Shown in pieces: positions 10,554 through 22,156 of a stretch of DNA of 64,000 nucleotides. This stretch comes from Owenia fusiformis (lineage: Eukaryota > Annelida > Polychaeta > Sabellida > Oweniidae): NCBI GenBank assembly GCA_903813345.2, contig CAIIXF020000006.1, positions 21,151,936-21,215,935 on the forward strand, read 5' to 3'. The notes below the pieces were generated by a model that was given only the letters and a program-made list of their open reading frames with translations, was not told the origin of the DNA and did no database searches. A program made the position numbers and the translations under genes. The first letter of the stretch is position 1. The number at the start of each line of letters is the position of its first letter.

Positions 10554-11610
10554 TCAATAAAGACCACCCTCAGGGCAAGAATATTCTGATTTAAAGGGAT
10601 AATATGCCATTTGAGCTGCTGTTACATTTGGTCTTTTTAGGCAACTGTTAAGTGTGTACCCAATGATTTTTTGACAAATAGCATCATTATCCTGCTCACT
10701 TTTGATTTTCATGAGACCAATATCAGTAACAGGGAGTGTTTTTATGACTGTTTTTACATACAACTCAGTTCCTTTTACAAACTTAGAATCTCATGCCCCA
10801 GGAAGGAGTGCACAGGAGAGTGCATCTGCTACTATTAAATCTTTCCCGGTAACATGTGAAATCGAATAATTGAACCTGCTTATCCGGAGTTTGAATAGCT
10901 GAATCCAGGGTGGTAATTCACTGAGAGTTTTGTTACCTAGCAATGGTACTAATGGTTTTTGATCAGTTTAAATCTCAAACTTTAATCTGATGAGATACTC
11001 TTAAAATTGTTCGCATGTCCAAGTCAAAGCTTGCGCTTCTTTTTCAATTTGTTCATAGCACATTTCTTGCTCATTTAAAGATCTTGAAGCAAATGATACC
11101 GGCCACCATTCTTTATCTGACTGTAATTGCCAAAGACAACCCCCTAGGCCATAACTGGACGAATCCGCATACATTTCTAAATTTGGGTCATAGAGTGCTA
11201 AGACTGAAGTCGATTTTACCTGGGGTTTTATTTCTGCCAAAGAACGCTGGTAATTTGCTGTCCATACAAATTCTGTACCTTTACATAATAATAATTCACG
11301 TCGCGGCTGGCTAAGAACAGCAATTTTCTGTGTAAACTTGCCCAACTGGTTAACCATTCCGAGAAACTGTGGGACCCCACAGACATCCTTTGGACATATC
11401 AGTAATTGCTGGAACTTTCGATGGGTCTGTGGAAACTCCATTTTGACCAATCACAACTCGAACAAATTTGAGTTCAGTTTACCAAAATCACAGTTCTCTT
11501 TGTTGAGAGTGATTCCTGCATCTTCAAGTTTTTTCAATACTTTGTGTAATCGCGAGTCATGCTCGGCTGAAGTTTTTTCGTTGACAATATCCTATATGAA
11601 ACACTGATAA
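10554..11610 (-). pseudogene. gypsy reverse transcriptase palm end, RNase H and linker (relic)
   Basis: Minus strand from about 11610: an RT palm tail (VLKKLEDAGITLNKENCDF), then the connection (VPQFLGMVNQLGKFTQKIA), then RNase H with YADSSSYGLGGCLWQ, SFASRSLNEQEMCYEQIEKE and, after a stop, TDQKPLVPLLGNKTL and RISRFNYSISHVTGKDLIVA followed by DALS. The last part (DIGLMKIKSEQDNDAI) is the linker before integrase. The usual RNase H aspartate appears in YADSS. Stops at about 11460, 10970 and 10790 break it. Integrase does not follow on this copy; the integrase next door lies upstream, so the two belong to different copies. Confidence 0.8.
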
Positions 11611-11617
11611 CACAACA

Positions 11618-12370
11618 TCTCCCCTTTTAAGTCCACCGTCTCTAATCTTGAAACCTAATAGGTAATTGGCAGATTTGTCTCCACTATTGGACATATTTGA
11701 TACACGATCTTGCTTTCGGTTCTGGGAGATTTACAAGGATTTGTGTTCTCATGAAACATCTCATGAGACTTTGATGCATTCGTAAAACTTGCATCTTGAC
11801 CTGTGGCGTCATGAAATTCCAGAGATGTTTCAGGATTAACATGCTGATCAGGTTTCTCACAGGGTGTCAAAACCGTTTGGTTTCTTCTCACAGGATTGTA
11901 GGCTTGCACCATATATGACCTTGGAGATTAATGTATTTGAACAACTGAAGCATGAGATTTCATGTCTTTAACATACACATTCAACCCTGGTTGAAGTTCA
12001 GATATGAAATTTGACACTCTATGATGTCGGTCATAGTTTTGCTTTGATACTAGACTATTGTTTGAATCGACTTGTTTAACCTTCTTAACATAAGAACATT
12101 GAGGTACTAACTGTGAAGGTGAAGCAGGCACATTGGTACGTAGCCTTCTACCAAATAACAATTCCACTGGACTATAACCATTGTTAAGGGGAGTTGATCG
12201 GTAGGCAAGAAGAGCTGATATGGATCACTAGATTTCTTTATAATATTTTATTTTTTATTGTTCTTACCCCTCTTTCAACCTCACCATTACTTTGGCTATA
12301 CAGCGGACTATTGATCACTATTTCAAACTCATATTCTCTTCTTTTTAGCATACCTGGAAACTTTGAATAA
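11618..12370 (-). pseudogene. gypsy integrase core end and C-terminal region plus 3' polypurine tract (relic)
   Basis: Minus strand: YEFEIVINSPLYSQSNGEVE then RGVRTIK, the end of the DDE integrase core with its Glu in the GEVER context. A stop/frameshift follows, then AYRSTPLNNGYSPVELLFGR and RRLRTNVPASPS, then a spacer and C-terminal region to 11655. Past the stop at 11655 is AAAAGGGGAGA followed by TGTTGTGTTATC, which looks like a polypurine tract and the first bases of a 3' LTR. That LTR is cut off after about 30 bp, where the RT fragment of another copy begins. Confidence 0.75.
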
Positions 12371-12739
12371 TAAACAATAATGAATAAGAGGCTTTTGAAT
12401 GTTCTTGAAAATTACGTCATCAGACGGCCGAGTGGGTAGGGAACAGTCAATACAGTAAATACCATAGATAGCACTCACCTCGGCATACTATCATCAGTCG
12501 ACCAATGGGATTCAGTGTGCCAAACTTCAAATTCTGAAAGGAAAGAAAACTTTGGATAGCAAGCCTTGGTTTTTCCCCCATAGAGTATCTGCAAAGGAAG
12601 CAAGTCTCCCGATTTAGTTTCACATATCAGACAGTGAGTATGACCATCTCAAGGGGAGTAAGGTGGGCCTACTAAATAAAAAATTACTCAACATAGAAAC
12701 ATTTCAAGGTGCTTCAAATTTTTTATTTGAACATATCTT

Positions 12740-13960
12740 TCATACATCTATTGCCCTGGCGACATAATCATCATCTTCATTCTCACTTTTCTCACATTCT
12801 GAAACTTCCTGATCTGATGAATTGTACCTGTCCCCATGAACATCAAATCTTAAATTCTCTACTAGTTGGCCAGTAGCATCTTCGCTGCCTTAGCATAAAA
12901 CCTCAAATGGATCACCATCATCCTCATTGTTAAACAATAAATCATCTTGGGAACCATCCATGCCTACAGTTAGCCCACACTTACGAAATGCTTTCCTGAT
13001 AATCTAAAGCGTAGGCTATTAAACATTTTATTATACTTTAATTTAAATGAAGAGTGATTAAAATGGAAACATTTTAAACTACCTCTCGCCTGACTGAATC
13101 CCAGGCACGCTTTATCCAGCGTAAGAGAGTTGGCCTGTCTGGTGGACGTCTGTTGCCTCCCCTCGGCGGCCATCCACAAGCCATTCATCATACTCATCCC
13201 GGAAGTGGTCTAAAATATGAAGTTGTAGCAATTTACTTGTGGCAGTAATTCTTTATTAATGCTAACATCAAGGGGCTGCAAATAACTTGTGCAGCCTCCT
13301 GGGATGACAGCCATGTCTGTGTTGTTGTCATTCCTTGGGGCCATCTTAACTCCAGGGGTGATATGGGTCCGGTGGGAATCCCATAAAAGTAGCCGTTTGT
13401 CTTCTTTATCCAGATATTCTTGAGGTAGTAATGACAAACATTTTCATCACACCAGCTTTAGGGGGTCATCAGTACCTGAACACCCAGGGGAATCTCCTTG
13501 GGTGGTCTTTTCCCCTTCAATAGAACCAACCGTGGTTTCTTTGTACCGTCACCCATGCATGTGAGATAAACTAACATCCTGAAATCAGCAAAATACAGAA
13601 CATGCAAATTGCAAACATATAAACCGGAATCAAACCTAAATTCCCCCTGATATTTCTGAAAAGTAGTGCGCTCAAAAATACAATAAAACAAATGCCCCCC
13701 TCATTAGTTTATTGATTTTTATTATGACCGTAAATAGAACTGTGATTTTGTTACAGAGACAGATCAAATGTTTTCCTAGATTTCTAGTGGCCAGTAATAG
13801 AAACACTGACTGTCTTGATGCCTTATTTATCAACCGTCGAATCCCCTGGCATGTCTACCCACACTTGCGTTTCACCCATGTTTACAATATTGTTACATCT
13901 GTGTTTCCTTAGTTGGTTTATAAAGCGTAGGTAGCTATAGATTTTATCATCCAGCTCAAG
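12740..13960 (-). pseudogene. pogo/Tigger-family DDE transposase relic
   Basis: Minus strand in order: NNIVNMGETQVWVDMPGDST (position of the first catalytic Asp/Glu region, normally NMDETPVWFDMP, here with Gly for Asp), LTCMGDGTKKPRLVLLKGKR, LLLWDSHRTHITPGV (second Asp), DMAVIPGGCTSYLQPLDVSI (third Asp, in LQPLD), then RPTLLRWIKRAWDSV and a C-terminal acidic tail (GLTVGMDGSQDDLLFNNEDD). The pieces sit in different frames with at least two frameshifts and stops. The CENP-B-like DNA-binding N terminus is not seen. Tail spacing suggests an intron between the WDSV part and the acidic end. Confidence 0.8.
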
Positions 13961-14159
13961 CTAGATGGGTGCAGCTGCTTTTTGCATTCAGTTGATGGGT
14001 GCAGGCAAGGGTATCTGTCATAAAATTTCTCTTTGATGATGCCTTCTCTCAATGCCTGGGAATGGCACAAGTATGTTACTTCATCAGCTGCATATCATTC
14101 TTGGGTGTGCTTGCAGACTTGACGATTGGCATATTGAGTTACATCATTGATCCATTTGA

Positions 14160-14460
14160 CTGGGGTATTTCTCTCTTCTGGGGGTAGAATTCAGAAAACA
14201 TGATAGTCACATATGGAAACCATTGGTATAACCCATTAATAATTCAGTCTATTCTCTGGACAATCGTCTTTTGGATTTGCTTTGGTGCACATCTGTCTTT
14301 GTTGGTGATGTCGCAGCATCTAACATGTAGAATTACACATCTGTCACACTTGTCTGCCTCTTGATTTAAATAACCAGTGTTTCTTGACATATCTGCCATT
14401 TAATCCATTTTCTAAAGCTGTTGATTCAAGAACTGAAATATTTTGATGTACAAAAAAGTA
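14160..14460 (-). repeat. copy 1 of a 300-bp hAT-associated segment
   Basis: Nearly identical to 15480-15790 ('ggtataacccattaataattca.tctattctctggacaat'). In the second copy this segment runs directly into a hAT TTF-type N-terminal region on the minus strand, so it probably comes from the 5' part of that transposon. Confidence 0.7.
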
Positions 14461-14659
14461 TAGCCAAGTTCAAAGACAGATTTCTGAGCAATATTTTTGA
14501 AAATCAAAGGTAGCAGTAAAAAGCTTAGTTTATCTTCCATCAAATGGTATCTAGTTCATTATGTAATTGTCATGAATGACAGCAATTATGACTCTAATGA
14601 AAGGTGGTAAAATCAGCACTGTGCCAAATTAGCTTTCAAGTTGGATTGACACAATAAAT

Positions 14660-15180
14660 GCATTGTGTCAGCACGATGTCTGTTACTGCTTTTTTATTAC
14701 CTCATGGTCTTTTATTAAAGATCTGCTCCATCCTTGGAATGACTTCATCATTAATCATACCAAGATATGCCTTTCCATTTAAGTTTGAACCAATCAATCT
14801 CCCATTACCACAAAGTCCTATCCAGGTGCTTACTTTCTCCCTGCTGCTACTTTTTCCATAGGAAAATCCAAGTGGATGATGGAATTCAGCATACTCATGC
14901 TCATTATGAACATTCACTGTACCATTCATTAAAAATGCAGCCTCATCTCCAATAACGAAAAACTGCAGAAATTGTGCATCTCGGTTGCATCACAAACCAT
15001 CGAGAAAATTCCAGTCGTCTCCCATAATCAGCTGGTAAAAGTTCATGTTGAATATGGACATGATATGGGTGAAGATGCAGATCCAGTCTTGTGATGTTAT
15101 TGAACGTTGAATGGGTTATTCCTGTACCATTCCTCCTGCTGCTTATCCTAGGGTTTGCTGACCTATATTGTAAGAGCACA
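14660..15180 (-). pseudogene. mariner-type (Tc1/mariner) transposase relic
   Basis: Minus strand from 15180: RRNGTGITHSTFNNITRLDL then HLHPYHVHIQHELLPADYGR, the helix-turn-helix end and linker. After a frameshift: FLQFFVIGDEAAFLMNGTVN, where GDEAAF holds the first catalytic Asp/Glu region, then VHNEHEYAE and WIGLCGNGRLIGSNLNGKAY and LGMINDEVIPRMEQIF. The end of the DDE domain is missing. It interrupts the tandem hAT segments on both sides. Confidence 0.75.
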
Positions 15181-15485
15181 ATGTATACAGCACACTTTGT
15201 CTGCTGCTTTGCCGTATTTCAGCCACTTGAATTCTGTTAGCCATTGTGAGTTGAATCCCCTATTGCAGTTGTTTATGTAGGTTGCTGGATATTTGAAGTT
15301 TTCTGGTGGGTGAAAATGATGCTTCATTAAATGGTACCCATGCCACAGTACCTACCCTTTGATTTGGAACAGAACCTTGGTGAAATAATCCCCCATTGAA
15401 ATAACATTCCTAGATATACTCTCTGGCAATGGACCCAAAATGTTCATTGACGTTTTATGCTTTTTCTCAGTAAATTCCTTTGACA
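15165..15485 (-). pseudogene. hAT TTF-type zinc-finger N-terminal fragment, copy 1
   Basis: Minus reading shows HFHPPENFKYPATYI, then CNRGFNSQWLTEFKWLKYGK and AADKVCCIHCALTI. This is the TTF-type finger region preceding DUF4371 in ZMYM1-like hAT transposases. Stops are present. Near-identical sequence recurs at 16440-16780. Confidence 0.6.
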
Positions 15486-15790
15486 CTCCATTTCACTGGG
15501 GCATTTCTTTCTTCTGGGGGTAGATGTCAGAAAACATGATAGTCACAAATGGAAACCATTGGTATAACCCATTAATAATTCAATCTATTCTCTGGACAAT
15601 TGTCTTTTGGTTTTGCTTTGGTGCACAACTGTTTTGTTGGCGATGTTGCAGCAACTTACATGTAGAATTACACATCTGTATACTTGTCTGCCTCTTGATT
15701 TAGATAACCAGTGTTTCTTGACATATCTGCCATTTAATCCATTTTCTAAAGCTGTTGATTCAAGAACTGAAATATTTTGATGTATAGATA
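15480..15790 (-). repeat. copy 2 of the 300-bp hAT-associated segment
   Basis: About 90% identical by eye to 14160-14460. It runs without a break into the TTF-type hAT fragment at 15485-15165 on the minus strand. Confidence 0.7.
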
Positions 15791-16189
15791 CTCATTACAA
15801 TATCATGGGACACTGTTCTATAGAGGGGGTAAAGGCAATGTTTTAGTCATGTTATTAGCATTATTTTTATTGTATTTCTTCTTTGATATGAGTCCGCCTT
15901 TGTACCAAACTTTGAGACTCCTTCATTCGATAGCGTGTGAATGTCAAAACCATTAATAAAACACTATCAGATATAAAACCTTACATACTGTGCAAGAGGA
16001 ATTTCTAAAAAGTGTTTAGATGGAATTGACATTGTCTGTGTACAGGGTACAAGTACAGATATTGATATAGAACATGTGGATACAAATGATATCACTTATG
16101 ATTATAAGATATCTGATATGCTTAAGTATATAAATAAATAAAAATATTTAAAATTCCATAATGAATCATTATCATATTTCAATTCAGTT

Positions 16190-16430
16190 TATTTCAAATA
16201 TTTTAGATACAATATTTCACATTGACATGAAAAAGACACCCAGTGAGGTGTATAAGTTCCATGTTCCTTATATAAGTGTTTTTCGAGTATTTTACTATCA
16301 TGGGCTTGTAGTTTTAGTAGTGCGAGAAAGTTACCAGGGATCTTCAATGTTAATGTTGCTGTATTTTCATGGTCACCTCTCAAGGCTTTCTTAAAGCTTT
16401 GTCCATCTGTTGTATGGACCATTGACAAGT
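16190..16430 (-). pseudogene. hAT DUF4371 fragment
   Basis: Minus frame: FKKALRGDHENTATLTLKIP then GNFLALLKLQAHDSKILEKH, the start of the DUF4371 domain of ZMYM1-like hAT transposases. It continues from the TTF-type piece at 16780-16440 with a small gap. No catalytic core remains. Confidence 0.6.
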
Positions 16431-16439
16431 CCAGTCATT

Positions 16440-16780
16440 ACTGACCTATATTGTAAGAGCACAAGATATACAGTGCACTTTGTCTGCTGCTTCGCTGTAT
16501 TTCAGCCACTTGAATTCTGTTAGTCATTGTGAGTTGAAGCCCCTATTGCAGCTGTTAATGCCTGTTGCTGGATATTTGAAGTTTTCTGGTGGGTGGAAAT
16601 GATGCTCTATTAAATGGTACCCATGTCACACAGTGCTAACCGTTTGATTTGGAACAGTACCTTGGTGAAATAATCCCCCATTAAAATGACATTCCTAAAT
16701 ATACTCTCTGGCAATGGACCCCCAATGGTCATTGACATTTTATGCTTTTTCTCAGTAAATTCCTTTGACACAATTCACAT
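16440..16780 (-). pseudogene. hAT TTF-type zinc-finger N-terminal fragment, copy 2
   Basis: Same DNA as 15165-15485 with point differences ('gacctatattgtaagagcacaa'). Minus reading again gives NSQWLTEFKWLKY and Cys-rich KVHCISCALTI. Precedes the DUF4371 fragment at 16430. Confidence 0.6.
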
Positions 16781-17459
16781 CGTGCCACATCAGCCTTGAA
16801 ACCAACCCAATAGTATTTCCTGTGAATCCCATTGACAGATTTATTGACACCAAAGTGACATCTGTTCAAAGCATTATGAGCTTTCAAAACCTGATTGAGC
16901 ACCATAATTTGCTAACTGGTCACATCCAGAGATCAGTATCAACCCACTTCCTGTATATTATATCCCTCTCAAGCTTCAATCTGTACGGCTGAGCCTAATA
17001 CTGTTTCAAGGTAAGTGACTTTTCATAAATGTCAAACCATTCTGGATTAGCCCCAATTTCAAAGTTATCAAGACATCATTCTTTTTTTAAAGATTCACTA
17101 TATTCCTCAGAGGTAAAACCAGGAGCCCAGTTACCCCCAGAAACAGACATTTCACTACAAAGGAGAATCAACACAATCAGCTGAGAACGCAACAACTTCT
17201 GACACCTTTATTAATATTACTAGACAAATTTCGTCAGCCTGCTTAGCCTGTCTGACTCACCATTTCTTTCCATTCACTACAAGAACAATCAGAACATTGC
17301 TTCCTTGACAAACAATCCACCCTCAGATGCTTGGTACCTACCTTGTGTTGATTTTAAGATCATATTGTCCCTGGTTCTGGACCTATCTTGCCCAGTCTAG
17401 CATGTGATCTGGCTTTAAGTGTGCACAATCACTTAACTTTTGATCAATATGCTCCTTAA

Positions 17460-18153
17460 CCTTTACCATGCTGCCTTATTTCAGCAAATATATCCCACGC
17501 AACTGGCTTATTTTTCAAAGAGTGCAAAAAATGATATACCTGGACTAAATAATTAATATCTCAATAACTACTGAATGAATCTGGATAAAATTTTCACAAA
17601 GGGAAGATACAGTGGCCTGGCTCATGAAAAAAATGTTCTCATGAATTTTTTCGTACATTAACACGACTGGGCATAAATATACCATGAATACTCCTCCGGA
17701 ATCCGCCGCTCCGCCTCTTCGTCTGGTCAGAATCCAAATCTGAATTTGCAGCGATCGAATGTTCAATTTTTCAATTCAGAAAATATTCTAGTTTCTATTT
17801 TCGATGACCGTTATCGGCTTCCAAGAGCCTAAAGAGCTCGAAATCGTAATCTATTTCCTCCACATTTTCGTTGTGATCGTATTTGTCCACCATTTTGTAC
17901 GATCCGTTCACTAAAAACGACTAAAACACTGTTTAAATTGATGAATTGAGAATTATTTTTCGAAATATCGCCATTTCTAGGTCAACAGGAAGTCATGTTA
18001 GGCACTGAATAAATCGGGCAATCTAATTGGACAATACGAATGGCGCGAAAAAGTAAAGTTTTTAAAAGTTTGAAATCGGGCGTACTGGGCCGCCGGCAGT
18101 TGTGAGAGACATTTTAGTCTCGGCGGACGAGTCCGCCGGCAGCACGCTAAAGG
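17460..18153. mobile_element. non-autonomous piggyBac-like element with TTAA target site
   Basis: The left end is TTAA then CCTTTACCATGCTGCC. The right end is GGCAGCACGCTAAAGG then TTAA. The two 16-bp ends match at 14 positions as inverted repeats, and TTAA at 17456-17459 and 18154-18157 is the signature piggyBac duplication. A perfect GC-rich stem (CGGCGGAC, loop GA, GTCCGCCG) lies near the right end at 18121-18138. The body (694 bp) keeps only a stub of an acidic ORF. Confidence 0.8.
17795..17893 (-). CDS. 32-residue acidic ORF inside the piggyBac-like element
   Basis: ATG at 17893, stop TAG at 17795. Sequence begins MVDKYDHNENVEEIDYDFEL. Acidic starts of this kind are common in piggyBac transposases, so this may be the residual N terminus of a deleted transposase. 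The assignment rests mainly on its position between TTAA-flanked inverted repeats. Confidence 0.4.
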   Translation of the reverse strand: MVDKYDHNENVEEIDYDFELFRLLEADNGHRK

Positions 18154-18249
18154 TTAATTCCCCTTGTTCACCAGAACAGCAACCTTTAATCAAACTTAGC
18201 TCTTTTGTTATTGACTTCTTTAATAATGTTGTTGCACAGTTGTAATTGG

Positions 18250-19086
18250 CAGTGGCGTAGCTACGTGTACGCCAAGAACGCCCAGGCGTACTCTCAAATG
18301 TTAAGGAAAAATAAAATTAATTGTGATGAAAATAAATATTTTACCAAGAGATAGAAATCGATAGGAGATCTATGGAGACTCGTGTTAATAAATAAAAAAG
18401 TTGTCGATTATTTCATTTTCTTTGTTTTGAATCAGTTTGAAGCTTTAGCAGTTTGAAACGCATTAAGTCATACTTGCGTTCCACAATGAACAAGGAAAGA
18501 CTTTCTTCCTTGGCCATGATACATATCCATTGGGAACAGGATATAAACATTGATAGTGTTATTGACATGTTCACAAATGCAAAAAAAACAGAAAGATAGA
18601 ATTTATTCTATAGAATCACGTACAGATTGTTAAGATCCGAAATGGAGTTGAGACGGTCGTGTAACTGTTCTTTTATTGTTAATCATCTTGAGCTAGATAA
18701 AAACAAACACAGAAAAAATAATAATATTTCATGGAGAATGACTACAAAAGCTTAAAACAATGAGCCTCATACAGTTTTAGGTAGCCTAGAAATAAAATCG
18801 CCTTGATAGACGGCTTCGATCGCCGATGGCATGATTATATAGAATCTGTCTATTTTGTTTCCCGAATATTATCTGTTAATACAGTTAATTCAATCCCTTT
18901 AAAAAGCTATGTCAAAATGATCAAACAATACATATTTCCTTCATTGAATTAAGAGTGTTTAGTGTGTCCCCTATCTTCTGAACACCCGGGATCTTCCTAT
19001 TTTATGGAACCATCGTTTTGTTAATTTTGATAAAACCGGGAAACCATACGGGCGTACACTCGCAAAATGGGCTAGCTACGCCTCTG
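18250..19086. mobile_element. non-autonomous hAT-like element with 5-bp duplication
   Basis: Ends are CAGTGGCGTAGCTA at left and TAGCTACGCCTCTG at right, inverted repeats with one mismatch. Both are flanked by ATTGG (18245-18249 and 19087-19091). The outer pairing extends to 'cgtgtacgcc' against 'gggcgtacac'. No transposase frame found in the 837 bp. Confidence 0.75.
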
Positions 19087-19119
19087 ATTGGGTTTTGTTC
19101 TTGATGTTGTTTTAAGTTT

Positions 19120-20333
19120 TTAGTGTTTAGAGTCCAGATCTTTTTCCACCATTTTTGGCTTTCACACTCAATTGATATATCTTTTGAAATATTTGAAATA
19201 TCATTCCCTCCAACTTGAGGAAAGCAGCAATGAAATTCACTGAGTTTTGCCTTTACATTATAAATCAGTTCTTCAATTATATCAAAAGTACCTCCACTTT
19301 GTTTTGTATGTGTGCCTTTAGTGCGAGGCAGCATAAGAACCCATTTAAAAGATTGTCTTCTTGAGTTTGCAAGATTTTGGTTCACATTTTTTGATTTTTC
19401 TTTAGACTTCTAATGCCTGCTCACAAACAAGCTTGTCTACCAATTTTTGTAGTCTGTGGATATAAGAAAACCAAAAAACCAAACTCTCTTCATACTCCCA
19501 AAATTAATCAAATTCTTATTGAATAATTGACAATACCATGGAAAGAAAACTGCCCGATCATGATTTTTTCCTTTTAAACGATTTGCCAACTGTGCCTGCA
19601 CATTGAATATTACATATATTCACCAGCTAAAATTAAAAATAAACTTACATAATTTCCCTCGACTCCAACGAGTGCATTGTCCTTAAGAATGGGATATCTT
19701 TGGATACATCTTCTTGACAAAATGGCATTCTCTACAGGAGATGGATGCACATTTTCATTGTGGCCCATAAAATTGCTGACTAAAGTTCTGAAAATAAACA
19801 TCTATATAGACAATCACATTTTTTGGTACATTACTGGATTTTCTCATGAATAAGCTCATGGACATTTATTTGAAAGAGGGTGGTATGGAAATGTTTTTTC
19901 CCCTCTTAATAAAAACCATGAGTGTTCTTTTCGAGTACTTCTTAATAAGCGCCCCCTGGGCCAAACATTTGAGAAAAGGATTCAAATAGCTTAAAACAAT
20001 CTTATATGTATGCATGGTGATATGATGGTAGATATTGTGTAACGCCTGTGACCAGTAGAGCCATTCAAACAATTTCAAGTTTCAAGCGATTAAAGTATTA
20101 CGCTATTTAATTTTTTTATCAATACAATGATAATTTAATAGAATACATTTCAAACCTTAACAGCCAGCATATAGTACATGCACATTTGTAAGTTCATTAT
20201 TCATGCTGTGAAAATTACTAAAGAACAAAACTTACTGAATCAAATTTGTCTTGCCCAGTTTGGCATATTGAGGGTCTGCTAGCAAACCTTCATCTGGAAT
20301 GGGGAAGGTGTCACAATCCATTACTTCCAACAC
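19120..20333 (-). CDS. unrecognised spliced gene or relic (at least two clear exons)
   Basis: Exon a, 20333-20236: acceptor TTTTTGTAG, reading VLEVMDCDTFPIPDEGLLAD, donor GTAAGTTTTG, phase 2. Exon b, 19787-19649: acceptor TTTATTTTCAG, reading TLVSNFMGHNENVHPSPVEN then YPILKDNALVGVEGNY, donor GTAAGTTTAT, phase 0; lengths fit exactly. A third exon may start after 19607 (AQLANRLKGKNHDRAV) but runs to a stop near 19437. The frame at 19385-19120 (FKWVLMLPRTKGTHTKQSGG) may be a further part after a frameshift. The 'RYPxLxD' block followed by a linker resembles multicopy invertebrate genes of unknown function. The downstream side abuts the hAT-like element ending at 19086. Confidence 0.45.
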
Positions 20334-20339
20334 CTACAA

Positions 20340-21780
20340 AAAGGAATATAGTGTAAAGGCTGCTAATATTCATGATGATACATTCAGCTAACACTAAGCT
20401 TCTACTCTACCCACTAGTTCTGTTTAAGAAAAGTCTACATATTGTAGTAATTTATTAATAAGGAACGATTTAAACTACATTTCATTCTAAGTTATTCTAA
20501 ATTTGTTTACAAAGTTCCCAAAGTTTATAGATAATAAAAGTCTACATATTGTAGTAATTTATTAATAGGGAACGATTTAAACAACACTTGAATTCTAAAT
20601 TTGTTGACAGAGTATCTACATGACCTAAGACAGCATTCAGTCCATTATAAGTTAATTACAAAATAAAGAACTGTATGGTTTCACCTAAATAACTAAGGCT
20701 AATTATGCAAATGCCAAGTATTACACATCTGGTTCAGAAACATGGGGTGATTACTGACAAGGGTTATTCCCCAGCAACTGCTAGTACCATAATTTAAAAA
20801 AATCATATCTCCTTATCTCATTTGAATCAAACATGATAATTTACCACAAATACAGATGATACTTGTTAGGTGGAAAAATATCATCTTGGCTACCATCTTG
20901 GCCATCTTTGTGAGTTTAGGCTGATCAAGAGTCCATTAGAGGCCTGTAAAAATAACACTTTTTATTATTACAGTGATAACTTTTAAAACATGCAAATGGG
21001 GATCTTGCATCTAGGATCTTGCATCTAGGATCTACATGTTTAAAATGCAAAACATGGCTTAACTAGAAATGGTGAAGTTTTTTTAGTGTTTTAATGTTCA
21101 AATAGGTAACTATACAGAGTAACAAATCCCAAAAACAGACAGTTCACTAAATCTTTTTTTGTTTTGAGCATGGATGCAACATCCAGTGCACTCTAAAATT
21201 GTTGGAATAATAGCAAGTACAGTAGTATACAATTCACATTTAACCATGTAAAAATGTTAATAATAAAACTAATAACTTAACTTATACATGCAAATAGGTA
21301 CTGTAGCAGGAACATCAATGACATTGAAACTTGATCTCAAAAACCTTATAATATATACAGCTTCTAAAGCTTGCTAAGGAGTTCATAATGGATAAAAATA
21401 TTAAGGTCAGCTTACTAATTATTAGACTGAAGAATTTTGTTGTATCTCCTCTTGACAGCAGTATATTCCATGAGTCCAACATATAGGGGGTCACATTGCA
21501 GAGGGATTGTTTAATTTGTTTGATAATGTTTCAGGATCACTACTATTTGTTTCTTAGCCCGATGAAGATAAGGATTTGATGCCAGATATTGAAATGTCTG
21601 TTGAACTGTTTGTATCAGATAGCCCTATATTACAAATCTGTCTTTCACGATTTAATATACTTTTTTTCTATTTTTTTTTTCATAGTTTTCTTCGTAATTT
21701 CAAAGATTCTTTTAAATGTTTTCCCATAGCAATCGCATCTGAAACAACACAACAGAAGTCAATCAATTAATATTGTCAAT
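20340..21780. other. non-coding with short duplications
   Basis: A 48-bp phrase 'agtctacatattgtagtaatttattaata.ggaacgatttaaac' occurs at about 20432 and again at 20539. At 21001-21040 'gatcttgcatctag' repeats three times. No coding signal seen. Confidence 0.5.
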
Positions 21781-21882
21781 TTGTCACCATGCCCTACTTT
21801 GTGAGCTAACATATTTTCACTGTGCACTACTTGTGAGCTAACAGATATTGTCACTGTGCCCTACTTGTGAGCTAACAGATAT

Positions 21883-22148
21883 TATCCTACACTTAGTGTA
21901 CTAAATGTATAATAACATTAAAAAATAAATTTGATATTTATTGCCAAAATGAATATCCGGAGGATATCGTAACGATATACTCCGGGCGGAGGATATCGTG
22001 ACGATATACTCCGGAAAACCCAATATGCGAAGGATATTGTGACGATATAGTCCGCTTGTTGATTTCCCGCCAAATTGACTCTATTTGGCATGGAATTCAT
22101 TTTGCAATGATATTATACATTTAGTAAACTCCTTGTAAGTGTAGGATA
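21883..22148. mobile_element. inverted-repeat MITE with internal palindromes
   Basis: Ends TATCCTACACTTA...GTGTACTAAATGTATAATA and its inverted partner with a 5-bp insertion. Inside, 21955-22055, three near-palindromes of the type 'ggaggatatcgtnacgatatactccgg' stand in a row. No ORF. Confidence 0.65.
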
Positions 22149-22156
22149 ATAAGAAC

